A DNA stretch of 64,000 bases, from assembly GCA_016859345.1 (NCBI GenBank), contig CM029129.1, positions 11,238,946-11,302,945 on the forward strand, in the 5' to 3' direction. The translations under genes were made by a program, and so were the position numbers. The notes beneath the pieces were generated by a model that made no database searches, was not told the DNA's origin, and saw nothing but the letters and a program-made list of their open reading frames with translations. The DNA comes from Istiophorus platypterus. Lineage: Eukaryota; Chordata; Actinopteri; Istiophoriformes; Istiophoridae. Below, in pieces: positions 13,101-25,700 of this stretch (position 1 is its first letter; every line of letters begins with the position of its first letter).

Positions 13101-16100
13101 CATGGCCCATCACTTAGGGAACTATAAGAAACCTTTACATTTACATTAACAATACAAGTTTCCATCCCACAAGGAAAGAATAATATTGGTCACATATTAA
13201 TCTAAATATTCATTCCAAAAAAAGAAGAAATCCATGGAAAAGTTGATACATGATTAAGTCATCCTAATCATTATCATAATTATCAAGTGCTGAGGGAATG
13301 TTAAGGAGAGCATGGCAGACAAAAGCATTTCTAAAAATTCTCTCCATATTATGACTTTTTACACAACATTTTACCCTCTGTGATTTTATTTAAGAGTCTC
13401 ATCAAGAGGCTTTTTTTTTATGTAGCAAATAAGCAAACTACAAATGTCCAACCAGTCAGTGATGATGCAAAACGACAAAGTATCTGAAAATCTCTATTCA
13501 AGCTCATTTTAGAAACAAACTCCCAGAGTTTTTTTTTATTTTGAGGATATTGAGTGAATCAAGAAGGAGTGATTGTGGACCCAGCCTAAGGTTAATGTTG
13601 AAGCACCATGGTGAAGACCCACGGCAATAATATTCAAATACTGTACAAGTCTAATTTGAGCCATTACAAGAAAGGTCATGTACAGACATCATCAAAGCCC
13701 AGTCACTCATTCCTTTGTCCATAGCCTCACTCTCAACCATGTTTCAATGCAATACTTTCAGTTGTTTTTCAGATATTCTGCTGACAAAAAAACTGGCCAA
13801 ACACAATCTCGGCAGAAGCAATAATGAAAATATTACTTAAAACAGAGGATTTTTGGATAGCAATAAAAACACATCCATTCTGACAGTCAGTCATAATAAG
13901 GTAATTAATTTCAAAGCTTTGGTGTTATAGCTGCAAAGGCCAGTTTTCAATTTATTGGGGGGGAACAGCTAAAAGGCCTTGCATAGGCTTTTGAAAAACA
14001 ACTTGAAATGTAGTGAGACGTCAAGAACTCCAAAATATTTTGTATCTAGTCTTAGATAAAAATCTTTCAGATGAATTTTGAACAAGTTAAAGAATTTGTA
14101 ATTATGACTGCATCATACAACTTGAAGATAATAGAGGGGTAAATCAGTTCAGCAGGATCCTGGAGCAGCAAGATGATTCTGATCCTCTCCATATTACTGA
14201 AAAGAAAGGAGTAGGTTTTGCAGTGACTAAAACTAATTATTTCTTGCCAGTAGTTTCTTTATTAAGACATGACAACAGCACAGCTTTTCACAGCGATGGC
14301 TGACTTAGTAATTTCTGAAAGCTCTAGTCTTAGATTATCACACAGTATCATTAATGAAGGGTATCATTAATGTATGAGGTATCATTGTGTAGTTACTTAC
14401 TAGGAAACTAGCTACTAGAAAGACACAGAAAGCCAAGAACTACATGCACAAATTTCCACCAAACAGAATAGAAATGAAGCCAAGGTTCAAGGTTCAGAGT
14501 GGATAGTGTACTGAGAAACAGAAAAGCCCCGATAAGAAATCCAAGTGTGCAAAATAAACCATTTCTTCATTGGAACAACTCTCAATCTGTTTAAGACACA
14601 TTAAATTACAAGAACTAAATTTACAATATAATGAATAAATGTATAATATAATCATGAATATAGAGAGGCTGGACTGCAATACTTAATTTTAGCCTATCCA
14701 TCATTCTCAACATCTTAAGGATCTCCTAAAGGGGTTAATTTGTTGGACACTGCATAAGCCTCCATCACAATTTGCAGTCATGGCAACAATAAAATCCTTC
14801 ATGCATTTCTGCTGGTACTTTCTTTAATGTTAATATAATGAGCGAGACAGTAGATCAATGTAAGCCAATAGCAGAGGCAGGACTACAGAATGAAGACGAA
14901 AAACACCTCAGCCAAGCGTAATTTCTATCTTCCTCTGTGGTGACAGCCGACTGGCTTCTCTCTGGCTCAGGTTTTTTACTTTTGAAGGCCAAAGCTTAAC
15001 AGTGGATGAGGAAAGGAAGATGGTTCACACAGCTCCTCCTGCACTCATGTCTTTTGCATCACTCCAACCTGTGCAACCTCTTGTCACATGCAGTGTCTTT
15101 TCAGATTGCATTGTACACAGTCTGCCAGGACACAAAGTTAAAAATGTGGAAAATGTTTATTTATATAAGGTTTGAATGTAGAGGAGAAACTGCTCTGTGA
15201 GAAAACATGTGCATCCAGAGGCCCTCCTTAAAAACAGAACTCAGAACCTGTTGTTTAGCCGGATGTACCCGACCTCCTTGAGCATTCGTACCTCAATATG
15301 TTTTCCGCAACTGTACAACTGAAATCTCCATGAGTTTACAATTGCTGTCAGCTAATAATTAAAAAAAAAATAACACTGGCATCAGCAATTAGTTATGATT
15401 AAGCTTTGTTCCACCAGGAGCTGCTAGTGACTTATCTATGATTTCTTTTTTAAAGAATTCACCCAACAGCATCTTCTGCCGGCCATACAGTTCATATATA
15501 TACTTTTGCATTTTGGTGCCTCCGTATTTTCACTCTCTCTCCTTTCATTGCACCATCTAAGCTAGACTTATTTTAGGTGTTGTCGCTTTGAGCTTAATGA
15601 AATCAACCAAACATCGCTACTGCAGGCCATGCCTTCCAGAGGATGCTCGCATTATGAGTAATTAATCTGAAAGTGCTATGATTAATCCTGCTACTTTACC
15701 CCCTGGGGTGAGAGTGGATGTCTGTGAAAAATCTTCTCTCACAAATCCTCCTGAGAACAAACAGTGCACATTTAGGTTTCTTAAGTCTTTAAAACGCTGT
15801 ACACGTCTTCTGACATCATGTCATTTACAAGTTTGCAAAAATCTCTTGACTTGTGATTTTTCTACAGAGAAATCTAAATATTATCTCTTTATAGTTTATG
15901 CACTATACATTATTCCATATACAGTATGCAACAGTAATGTGATTATGTAAATTAAGAGGAATCTGCCAAACTGCTCTATAAGTGGGAAAAAGGTTTAAAC
16001 TAGCCTGTAGGAAAATCTAAAAAATGCAAATCGAAGGTTTATTGGACTTGGAACTATAGAAAGGCCAGATATAAGGCAGTTACATTGGAAGAAAAGAGCT

Positions 16101-16909
16101 TATCATCAAATATATCATCATACAACAACCGCATATTTGATGTATATTCTGTGAGGTGTGTCTAGGTGTGGGTTAACAAGAAGAGCTGTTTAGGATGCCC
16201 AGTTTATTAAATAACCAAGGACAACACAAGGTTACAATCACCAAGCCTCCCCCTTCTGTTGTCCAGATAACATGGCTTTCATCATGTTGTGCAACACTCA
16301 AGCACGTAAACTGATTAGTGCAAGTCTTTCATTTTAGACGGCTCTCACCAAGATATCAAGATATCCGCTGCCTCGAAAGATGCACATATGCTGGAGAGAC
16401 TGACAGACCAAGTCAATGGCTATAAATCATCCTATTTCAACTGCTTGTACCGTGTCCTCACGGTTATTGGAAATGAAATAGCCAGCTGGTTTTATTTGGG
16501 CATTATTGTGTGTCAATTAGAAAGAATGTCTAATTAAATTTTTTTTCTCATGATTGCCTTAATTTTAGCTGTATAAAACTGTAAAAGATTGAAGCTTGCA
16601 GGGGGAAATAACAGACTTTTCCACCGTGTCACTGTGTTTCCAAACCTTATTGTCACTAATGTAAATGCCTCTACACGTTATAGTCACGCAGTGCTCTTGT
16701 CTGTTTGATTAAGCTGGCATGCACTACATAATGAAGAGGATACACGTAAAGGATTTATATCTCCCTGTCACTGAGATTGGAACGAAAAAAAAGCTTGCTT
16801 CAATGTATTGATGTTCATAATAGCAGCATGTGAATGTCTATGTACTGTCAGGGCAGATTGTTGTGCATTCACCCTTCTTCTTTTCTATTTGTTCAATCAG
16901 CCCCCCCAT

Positions 16910-16934
16910 CACACACACACACACACACACACAC
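16910..16934. repeat. (AC)n microsatellite
   Basis: About 12 AC dinucleotide units preceded by a short C run. It is intronic and lies about 1.5 kb upstream of the putative beta-neurexin leader. Confidence 0.9.
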
Positions 16935-17919
16935 CACATCCACTCCCCTGTTTGAGTAATGGCCTGCGTCGACTTCTTGTCACTGTGAGGTGGTGCTGCA
17001 TGGCTCGCCTCCATCCTCCTGTTTCCATGCATGTCCTCTCAACCGAGGAGGCAATCCCAGCTGATATCTCTATCGACGTATCGTGATTTAGCTGATATAG
17101 CCGCAGTCTCTCTTCCTCACCCTTTACTTCTCGCCTGCAATCTCTCCTCTCTCTCTCTCTCTGATTCTTGCATTTGACTCTCTTCTACCTCCAGTCCCTC
17201 CCCGCTTTTGTCCCTCCATTTCCGATAATGTGTCCATCCTCTCATGTGTCAACATATTCCAATTCATCTTACCATCACATTTCCCCAGAGACTGCTCAAA
17301 AAACTGTCGGAATACCTCTGAACTCAGATCAGTCATAGGTAGGAATAAGTTCTGCATGGTTAAGCAGCATGAGAGCAAGGAGCCACTGAGTTCTCTAACA
17401 GAGGGGGTGACTTGTATACCAATATAAGGTGACACATAAGGCAGAGGGATGAGAGCAAAATTGATTTGGAGTGTTAAAACAGCAAAGGTATGGCGATGCA
17501 CAACTTTGAAAAGAGAGGCTTTTCATTGAATTTTAATTCAAGCTCTTTAAAATGGATTACCTACCATAGCCTATAGCTGTTTTATATCATTTTGACAGGT
17601 ATCTGTGTTTCTGTCATTCATGTCTATTGCGGCTCCTCAGTCTTTATGTTAAGAGCACATCCATACCAATACCATTGTGTTCATTCTGTAACAGCTCTGA
17701 CAGCTCACCTAAATCAGGCTCCTCCTCTGCAGTATGATGCCTACGTGTTACTGCCAGGACCTGCAAGCCAGTGCGCTGTGAATCTGTAGCATGTATTTAT
17801 TCACACAACCCATTTTCTTGCCTCACTATTTTGCTGTGTGTTTGCACCGTGGCTGCCTGGTTTTCTCTTTTTTCTGTCTCTTCCTGTCTCTCCCTCCCTC
17901 CTCCTATCACTCCCCCTCC

Positions 17920-17921
17920 CG

Positions 17922-17998
<77 letters not shown>
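17920..17998. repeat. (GC)5(AC)n alternating pyrimidine-purine tract
   Basis: A strictly alternating pyrimidine/purine run of about 79 nt: five GC units, then more than thirty AC units with one AT step near the end. It is directly preceded by a pyrimidine-rich stretch (about 17863-17919). Open reading frames reported across it in all frames encode only His-Thr or Cys-Val repeats and are not genes. Confidence 0.92.
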
Positions 17999-18045
17999 CC
18001 ACACCCCCACCCCTCACTCGTTTGCTCACAGACTCTCTTTCTCAG

Positions 18046-18074
<29 letters not shown>
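18046..18074. repeat. (AC)n microsatellite
   Basis: A second AC run, about 14 units, separated from the longer tract by roughly 45 nt of unique sequence. Confidence 0.88.
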
Positions 18075-18079
<5 letters not shown>

Positions 18080-18399
18080 AAACACACAGAGGCACATGCT
18101 GTGCCTCGCTGGATCAGAGCCTCTGACTACAGTATGCCTTTAGAGGAGCTCCATTATCTCCCGTTCATTAGACCACAACTCCAAGTCAAGGTTACTTTTG
18201 CTGGGGTCCAGACTGTCCTGGAATTTCGCCCATCCAGGATTCATTATGATACAACGATGCTTTTTAATTAGCATAATTTTTGCTGCAGCAGTCCAAGGCA
18301 ATATCTCCAGTCTCTGGCATCCAAGCCATCTCATCTGAGGAGAGTCACCTGCCCTCCTCCAGAGACAGACACAAGCAGCTGTCACATTAACCGTCCTCA

Positions 18400-18729
18400 G
18401 TCTGAGGCAGCGCAGCAGATCTGGACGAGAGGATACGGGAGAGGATAAAGGAAAAAGGAGCAGCAGTGAGGGGAATGCAGCAGTAGTCTATACTGCATGA
18501 GACTGAGCAGGTGGAGCACGAGAGAAGGATCTTATGTTCATTTGAAATAGAAACACTCGCACTACGGCCGCATTCTGGCGGATCTCTGCCACACCAGAGG
18601 TTACCGTTCGCTGGATTTGCTGTGTCTGTGAGAGAGAGAACGAGGAGCTGCTGAGAGATTATTTATTTATTTTCTGGATTTTCTCCTTTACCGCGCTGCT
18701 GCAGATACTGCTCCCTCTCTCCCCTTCTT

Positions 18730-18761
<32 letters not shown>

Positions 18762-19510
18762 CCCCTCCCTATCTCTTTTCTCTTCCCTTTCCCTGGCTAA
18801 AGGGGAACAAAAGCACTGGTTCGTGCATCACCCTTCATCGCTGAATCTTCACTTGTGCGTATTTTTATCTCCTTGTCCTTTTTGCTTAATGAAATGATCC
18901 GGTTTCCCACAGAGGCGTGTTATGTCTTGTGCTGTGGTGGAGAGGCACTCTTCTTAGTGGGCAGACTCAGCTGCCCTCAAGCTCTACCTGTGGGCGATGG
19001 AGACTCTTATCAGAATTCTTGTCACATGAAGTTCTGTCCTGCCACTTTTCATGCCTGAATATCATGGTTGAGCAATATGCCTGTTTGAAATTACGGGTGG
19101 ATACATCTCCATTCTTCATTTGGATGTGTATCTTTTTTGCATTGGATACACTTGGCTCACTTTCTGAAGAATGTGCTTTGGGATGTTTTTCAGTGAGGTT
19201 TTAACACTGGCTTCTCTGTGCAGTAGACATTTTGTCATGGCAAAATGGTAACCAAAGTCATTCTCTAGTTTCATCCACAAAAACATTGATTGGATTTTGA
19301 CTGCTTTCTTGAAATCGATTTTTGATCATTTTTCTCACAAATTCAAGGGATATTTTTACATCATTCTCTAAGTCCCTAAGCAAACCAAAGGGATTATGGA
19401 AGAAATGGGCCCAAGTTGTCACTGAGATGCCCTGCAGTCTCCAAGTTGAGCTGTCAGAGGCCAAAGCTTGGCCAAGTTGTCTGTTTTGCACCCACGTGGA
19501 TCTAATATAC
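18400..19510 (+). promoter_or_regulatory. nrxn2: Putative beta-neurexin-2 promoter and 5' leader
   Basis: This stretch precedes the beta-specific coding exon without an intervening convincing splice acceptor. CpG dinucleotides are locally concentrated at about 18420-18700 (for example around 18560-18610 and 18690), unlike the surrounding AT-rich intron. A strongly pyrimidine-rich stretch with TCTG and TC repeats lies at about 18711-18795. I see no clear TATA box. By analogy with other vertebrate beta-neurexins, transcription should start inside the alpha intron and give a long uninterrupted leader. The exact start site cannot be fixed from sequence. Confidence 0.45.
18711..18795 (+). repeat. 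TCTG/TC pyrimidine-rich tract in the beta leader
   Basis: Successive TCTG then TC units followed by C- and T-rich sequence, almost free of purines for about 80 nt. It lies within the stretch I assign to the beta-neurexin promoter or leader. Confidence 0.8.
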
Positions 19511-19769
19511 ATGGGTAAACTCTTTGCAGCTGCCCCTGTGCTCGGACAGCGGAGTAGCTGGTCGCACTTTAGCCTAGGCATGGGCCTAAGTTATTGTTCA
19601 CGACTAGTCTTCTGGTTCGCCTTGCTTACTGTACTCCCCATCCAGACTGGAACAGCACGTGTGTCTTCTAGTCTCAGTACAACGCATCATGTCCATCATT
19701 TCCACAATAAGCATGGCACCGTTCCTATTGCCATCAACAGGATGCCTTTTCTTACGAGAGGGGGCCATG
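19511..19769 (+). CDS. nrxn2: nrxn2 beta-specific first coding exon
   Basis: The exon encodes a signal peptide with hydrophobic core LVFWFALLTVLPI, then RVSSSLSTTHHVHHFHNKHG and PIAINRMPFLTRGGH, the hallmark beta-neurexin-2 N-terminus. It ends one base into a codon at a gtaaga donor (19770), and that base plus the next exon completes the Ala of the GGHAGTTYIF junction. The start is uncertain. ATGs lie in frame at 19427, 19511 and 19580, and an in-frame stop lies at 19310-19312. I chose 19511 because it gives a signal peptide of about 49 residues, close to that of mammalian beta-neurexins. 19580 has the best start context (GGC before, G after) and a compact 26-residue signal peptide. 19427 would be met first by scanning. 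Confidence 0.88.
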
Positions 19770-22700
19770 GTAAGACATTTCCCTCAAACATTCCCAGCTT
19801 GCTGTTTGCTGCTTTACTGATGTATCATTTTGATTTGATCAAGGGTCAAGAATAATAAGAATTAGATATGAGCATGATTTAGCTATCTGACATATTTACA
19901 TTGGCAGTTTTGACATTTTAGAGATGAATAGGGTTTAGTTTTCTTCCTATACAGTGTATTTGTGTCACCTTTTGTGGCTCTCTTGTGACATACAGTGGAT
20001 ATCTCTGCATAAATGAAACCTTTTATCTGCCCATCGGTAGCAGTAGCGGTGGCCTTTTCCCCATGTTACTTTTCAGGATGCTACAGCATCAGAAGAGCTG
20101 TGTTTGTTACATTGCAAATACATATCAATGGCGTGATGAATCATCATTGCAAATCTCTTTATCAATCTCTACGAGGTTCTTTTTTGTTTAGGCAGAGTAA
20201 TGCACTCACTGTAAGTGAGCCTCATTTGTTTCAAAGGTGATTTCTACAGTATACTGTAATTAGTGGCACATAACAATGTGCATAAAGTGATTATATGTAA
20301 AGAGTTAGAAAGAGCAGCTTCTTTTCATAGGTACTTAAAATATAGAACAAGTATTACACCATTTAATGCCAATAACTTTTCCATCTTAATGTTAAATCTT
20401 TCTTGATAAACTGTTGTGAATTGTGTGCAATTTCATAAGATATCACCAACCTTGTGTTCAGTTGAAGGATATTAGATTTTGACTTATCCTCAGCAGTCTT
20501 CATCAGATTGGCTATGCTATTGAAATCGTCTCCTTCAAAGCTCTGACACTAGAGTCCTTGCTCCCTTTTATATCGTAATTTGAAATTTCTGTCCTAAGAC
20601 TCATTTTTATGTCCTATAAAAAGAGACCCAATGGATTTTTAAGTGTCTTTTTCACTGCAGCAGTTTTGTCAGTTGCAAAGGGGCTAAAATGTGATGAATT
20701 ACATCTGCGCTATTAAAGCCATATCATTCTGGACCTGGCTTTTACAGGCACAGCACAGCCTGTGATCAAACAGGCCTATAAAAAAAAAAAAAAACACTTC
20801 AAAGAACTCACTGATAAATTTTCAATTACCTCTATTGTAGATTTTGTACTGTAGGTTGTTCTGAAGTATGTGCTTCAGAGCAAGAAATTCAGTTTACTGC
20901 AACATAAATGATACAGACAGTACTTATGATTAACAAGTCATGTCCACAATGCTATAATGCACAGTGTAGAATGCATATGAATAATGTGCACTATATTACT
21001 GGGTTATGTAACTGTCATCAAAGAAGCAGAAACCACTTAAAAAATAAAACAAATGTCTAAATTATGTCAGCTATACAATGATTTTTTTAAACACTTGCTT
21101 TAATGCAACAAACATATAGTTGTTTGTGTCAAAGCTAGCCATAGACTTCTGGAGGTCCCTGGGCTGTTGCTATTTATAGGCCACCTACCCTGCTGCAATG
21201 CTTCACACTCCTCATCCTAAACACAGGATATATTGCATGTATTGACACTGTATGCTGGTTACATTACGTGGTAAGCCCTTACACACAGCGCCCCCCTGTC
21301 TTAATAAACCAAAATGATTTGAGTTTGTCTATCCAGATAAAAAAATGCTCAAAGTACCAAGTGACAAAAAACGGATGCTACTGAATTACTATTTAATTAC
21401 TACTTAATCAGAGGCATTCAAATTGCAAAATAATACATTTTTTGAGGCCTGCAACCATTTGTCGATTAATTAATTAGCAAATCAACAGAAAGTTAATCAG
21501 CAACACTTTTGATTATTGATTTATTTTTTACATGATTTTAAATTCATTTTATGCCATTAGGAATTTTACAATAAATTTTAATACAGATGCATTTTTTCCA
21601 TAATTACTGATGCAATTTTCAAATGTTTAACTTACCATCACCAGAAAACTTTGCAGGCATTAATTATGTCTCAGATTGTGGATAAGAATTTAGTTAAGTA
21701 TAGTTTTTAAGGGTTTTTTTATGTTATTATTCAACATAATGACATTTGACACCTTTTTGTAATCCAGTCATTATGTTTTTGATTAAAATCTTACAATTTT
21801 GAAGCAAAACTAACTAATGAATAAGCTTCAAGTTTGAATTTCATCATTTTAAGACATTCATTGTTGCTCAAATTGTGTTTTACAGTTTGATGGAAAAATA
21901 TCTACAGTAAAAACATACATCAAGATAATTTCTTTGAAAATCTACATTGATGTATTGATGTCATTTCAAATTGGAATTTTCATTTTCTACATTTCTGTTT
22001 AGGCTTTTGTTCATTTGGTCCATACAGTATATGCATTGAATCTGGGTTGTTATAAATAAGAAATGATGTCTCCATGTGCCAAACGAAATACACTGCACAA
22101 GTGAACCAGATATTAGAAGGACATAATCAAGTTTGTTAACAAATTGACTAAAGGATTTCTCATATCAGGGGAGGCCAAATACCAACTGGAGATATAATAT
22201 GTAGCTAATATGCTTACTGTCCTCCATAGGTTTATATTCTGACCCTGCAGTGCCAGAGCAACTCAGAGGTTTTTTTTTAATTTTGTGTGGACTAGGTGCA
22301 GACGTGCCCCTTAAACACAGTGTTGTTTCAAAGCGGCATCTTGTTAAACAAACCCCCAAACCATTCCTCTGCAAGAGCGCTTGCTTATGCTCTGACTATC
22401 AGTGCCAAAGACCTTGTATGCTCTCGACTTGAATGCGAAAAAGACTGCACTGTAGCTGACCCCTCATCATGCTCCCAACAAACCCCGTATGTTCAACATA
22501 CTCAGTAAAAATCTGCTGCACTTCATCCTCCAGGGCCCCCATCTTGGTGTAAGAACTGTCTGGCTATGGTGAGGCAAAGAGCAGCTTATGTTTCCAGGGA
22601 GATACCTCAAGTGGAGAGAATGGTTTACTGAGTTTCTTTCAGTGATTATATCTTTGAGCACAATTCAGTATTCAAAGACTGAATTCAACAGGAAGCATGT

Positions 22701-25700
22701 TATCCTTGGATAAAATGCATTAAGTGTAAGAAAAATAATGCTTGCCCAGTGTTTCATTGAACTAAGACAAAATGCAGTGTTTATTTTTTGCAAAAAATAA
22801 AGTAGAGAGGGTAGGCAAAGGGGCAGGTACATCAGAAGGTCGATCAGAGGGGGCTCAGTTTCCTCCAGGTCCCATGTTACATTACCCTCAAGTATGACAA
22901 TGAGGAAGGCTTACATACACAAACACTTATATGTAGAATCCCAGACATACACACACAAACAATAAAAATGAAAAACAGAAATTGTCGAAAAAATACAGGA
23001 ATGAAAAAGGGAAATGAAGAGATGAAGTTATTTGCTGTAATAGATAAACTGAGTCATGAAAGAAATACAAGGGTTACATTCTCAGTAAAATAACCGTATC
23101 ACACACAGTCTGCATTTATATGCATATATGAATTGCTATGTGCTCTCTCGGTGCAATTGCAGGGGGTGTAAGAGGTCTTTTCTAAAAGAATATGAATGAT
23201 AATGACATACTGGCAAAGATGAGGATGAAGGCAAAGATAAAATGTAAAATGTTAAAAATAAAAATATGTTGTGGAGGCTGTTTCTGAAAATTGTTTTTTT
23301 TTTAAAAAAAACATCAAGGCCATATAAAACCAAAAGAGGGCAAATGCCATAAAATGCTCACTGGTGGTCGGAAGGTTCCATTTGCGTTGTGCTTTTTAAC
23401 TCAGCCATTAAGAGACTAGCATATTCTTGCCAGCCTACCCATGTGCAATATTTTTGAGCAGACATGAATGCATGAGAGCAGTCTTTTAATACAGTAGGAC
23501 TATGGAGATGTATCCTTTTTTTACTCCACACATTAATCTTCCTTGTCAAAACCTGGTGCATGCATTGCCCTCAATGCGGCTTTACCACCAACAAGTTAGT
23601 CTGAGATTTGGATGGCATTATTTTTTGTCCCCCACCTCTGCCCTGCCCCTGATTGGCTGTGACCGTGGAATTTTGTCCCAACTGTAACCACCTCAGGACT
23701 CCTCATGCCTAAACCTGAACCAACAAAGCCAGCCAGAGGCAGGGTAGGGATGAGTCCTTGCTCAGCCCCTAACCCTGTTGCAGAACAAACGGCGACCACA
23801 AACGTATCAAAATTTAACTACAATGGACCTATATCACTTATGAAGCCATCAGCTTAATTATGTTTAAGAAGGGGGCAAATGCCAAGCTTAATGAAATAAT
23901 GGTTCGGAAGTCAATTCATAAAAGTCATATTGAACCCCTATTATCTAGTTCTAAGCAGTAAAGAGTAGCAGTAAAAGCTGTAAAGAGCAAAAACCACATT
24001 AATTCATGTATTGATTAAGTAAACTCTGAGTGTTATATTCTTGTCATAAAAGCTATTTGAAATGTATTTGTGGAAAGGGCTTTTTCTGACTTTTTCAACG
24101 GGAGGAATTAGTAATGCAGTATTTAAGAATTGCATCTGAGTCAAAACAGTTTTACCATAACACAGCTCATCTGAAGGTTGAGTGAGAGAAAACTTGAACA
24201 TTATTATAGAAGAAGACAGTAGTTTGAGGCGCTCTGAGCTGCAGACATTCAATATGAGAACCGACAGTCTGGATACATCTCACTGATAGGAGCAGAAACA
24301 GCAATTCAGCTGAAATATAGCTGAAGGCTATGGGTGCCAGCTGGATGTGCAGTATTTAAGAATACTAAGATATTCAGTATGGCTTTTTTATTGATCAAAT
24401 TCAACTGAGTTGTTTGATTTATTTCCTAAAGTTTGTGTTCAATGTACTAAGTATATGATGCTGCTCTTTAACTTGAACACCATATTTTAACTTGAAAACC
24501 ATATGTCCTCCCTAGCAGGCTTTAGGCCGCAATATTTATTTTCATCATTTTGGTGAGCTGTATTTAATAGACCGTGGAGGAAGTGTGACTCAGACGACAT
24601 AAGTCAGACAGCAAATTCAAACTTAATATATCCATAACTCTCCATTTCTGAAAAGCTGCTCACAGTTAAGAGATTTATGCAAGCTTATATTCTTAATCAA
24701 TCAGCTTTGTTTTACCAGTAAAGTGCCCCTGTTATCCTAAACCAAATGTCTCTGCCTAATGCCTCTGCAGCTAATTATATACTGTACTGCACTTAAACAC
24801 TTTTTTTTTTTTTTTCGTTTTGCCCTACCGGAAGCTGGCATGTCATTCAGAGATGTTTACTGACTGTGAAAATCCTCATACACATACAGCCATTCTGTGG
24901 GTGCAAATATACTCTGCCAGTGAGAATCCCCACCAAAATGGTTTAAATGGCTAAGGATTCATTGTCCCATTCCTTTGTGTTTATGATATCACAGCTGATG
25001 CTGGTTGCCATTTGTATGATTCATGATTATTTTTCAGCCTCTTAAAAGTCATGATTAGTAATATTATAGGAGGTAATACTTATTCACTCACTCGGGCCAC
25101 AGGTATTGTCCAATTTTCACCAACAGCAAGCTCAGGTGATGTGTTTAAACCTTTTCACATCTAACCTGTTTTCTTTGGAGCAAAATATCACCAGCATCAC
25201 AGTGTAATTTGCAAGGTCCTGTGAGTGTGTTGCTTCGTCTCTTGTGTATTTGGCTTGCTGGGAGCACTAATGAAACGTTTGAGTGGGCAGCATGCATCTT
25301 GGCACAAACAATCAATCCATACTGTTGCATTTGTTGTGCAGAGACAGTTAAGACATGATAACCAATCAACCAATTTGGGAGCTTCATCGACACCATTGTG
25401 TAAAACAAGATGAAACTCTAACCTCACTCTATGATACCAAAAATTACAGTTACATTTTTTACAGTGAATATGCTATCAAAACCACCTATATACATAAATA
25501 TCAGGAGTATTTTTATGACTTTGTACAGTATAACTAATTATCAAGATTCCCAACTAATAATGAAGTTATATACAGCACTAATATTGCAGTTGAGAATCTC
25601 CAAGGGAAGCCTATTATTCCAGTACAGATGCATTGTAGAGTGATGAGAGAGAAGCTGAGCGCTCCCATGAGACAGCTGGCGGAGGCAGAAGAGGGCTGTT

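Larger units (their letters stand above)
1..18400. other. Intronic or upstream DNA of alpha-neurexin-2 without recognisable exons
   Basis: I found no exon of the alpha-specific part of neurexin (LNS1-5, EGF1-3) and no other gene in this stretch. Open reading frames here are short and lack homology that I can recognise, apart from the LINE remnant near the left edge. The composition is AT-rich with simple repeats. Because the beta-specific exon of nrxn2 follows, and the beta promoter in vertebrate neurexins lies inside an alpha intron, I infer that this is that intron. Distant regulatory elements may be present but cannot be identified from a single sequence. Confidence 0.6.

Noticed and set aside
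17771..18271. Long ORFs in several frames across the AC repeats (up to 166 residues)
   Set aside because: They consist mainly of His-Thr, Thr-His or Cys-Val repeats generated by the microsatellite, with no family resemblance.
1..18400. Search for alpha-neurexin exons (EGF3, LNS5) upstream of the beta exon
   Set aside because: No cysteine pattern of EGF3 or LNS core motif was found in any listed frame. They presumably lie left of the window.
19322..19426. Upstream extension of the beta exon ORF to 19322
   Set aside because: It begins with TTG. The first in-frame ATG is 19427, and an in-frame stop lies at 19310.
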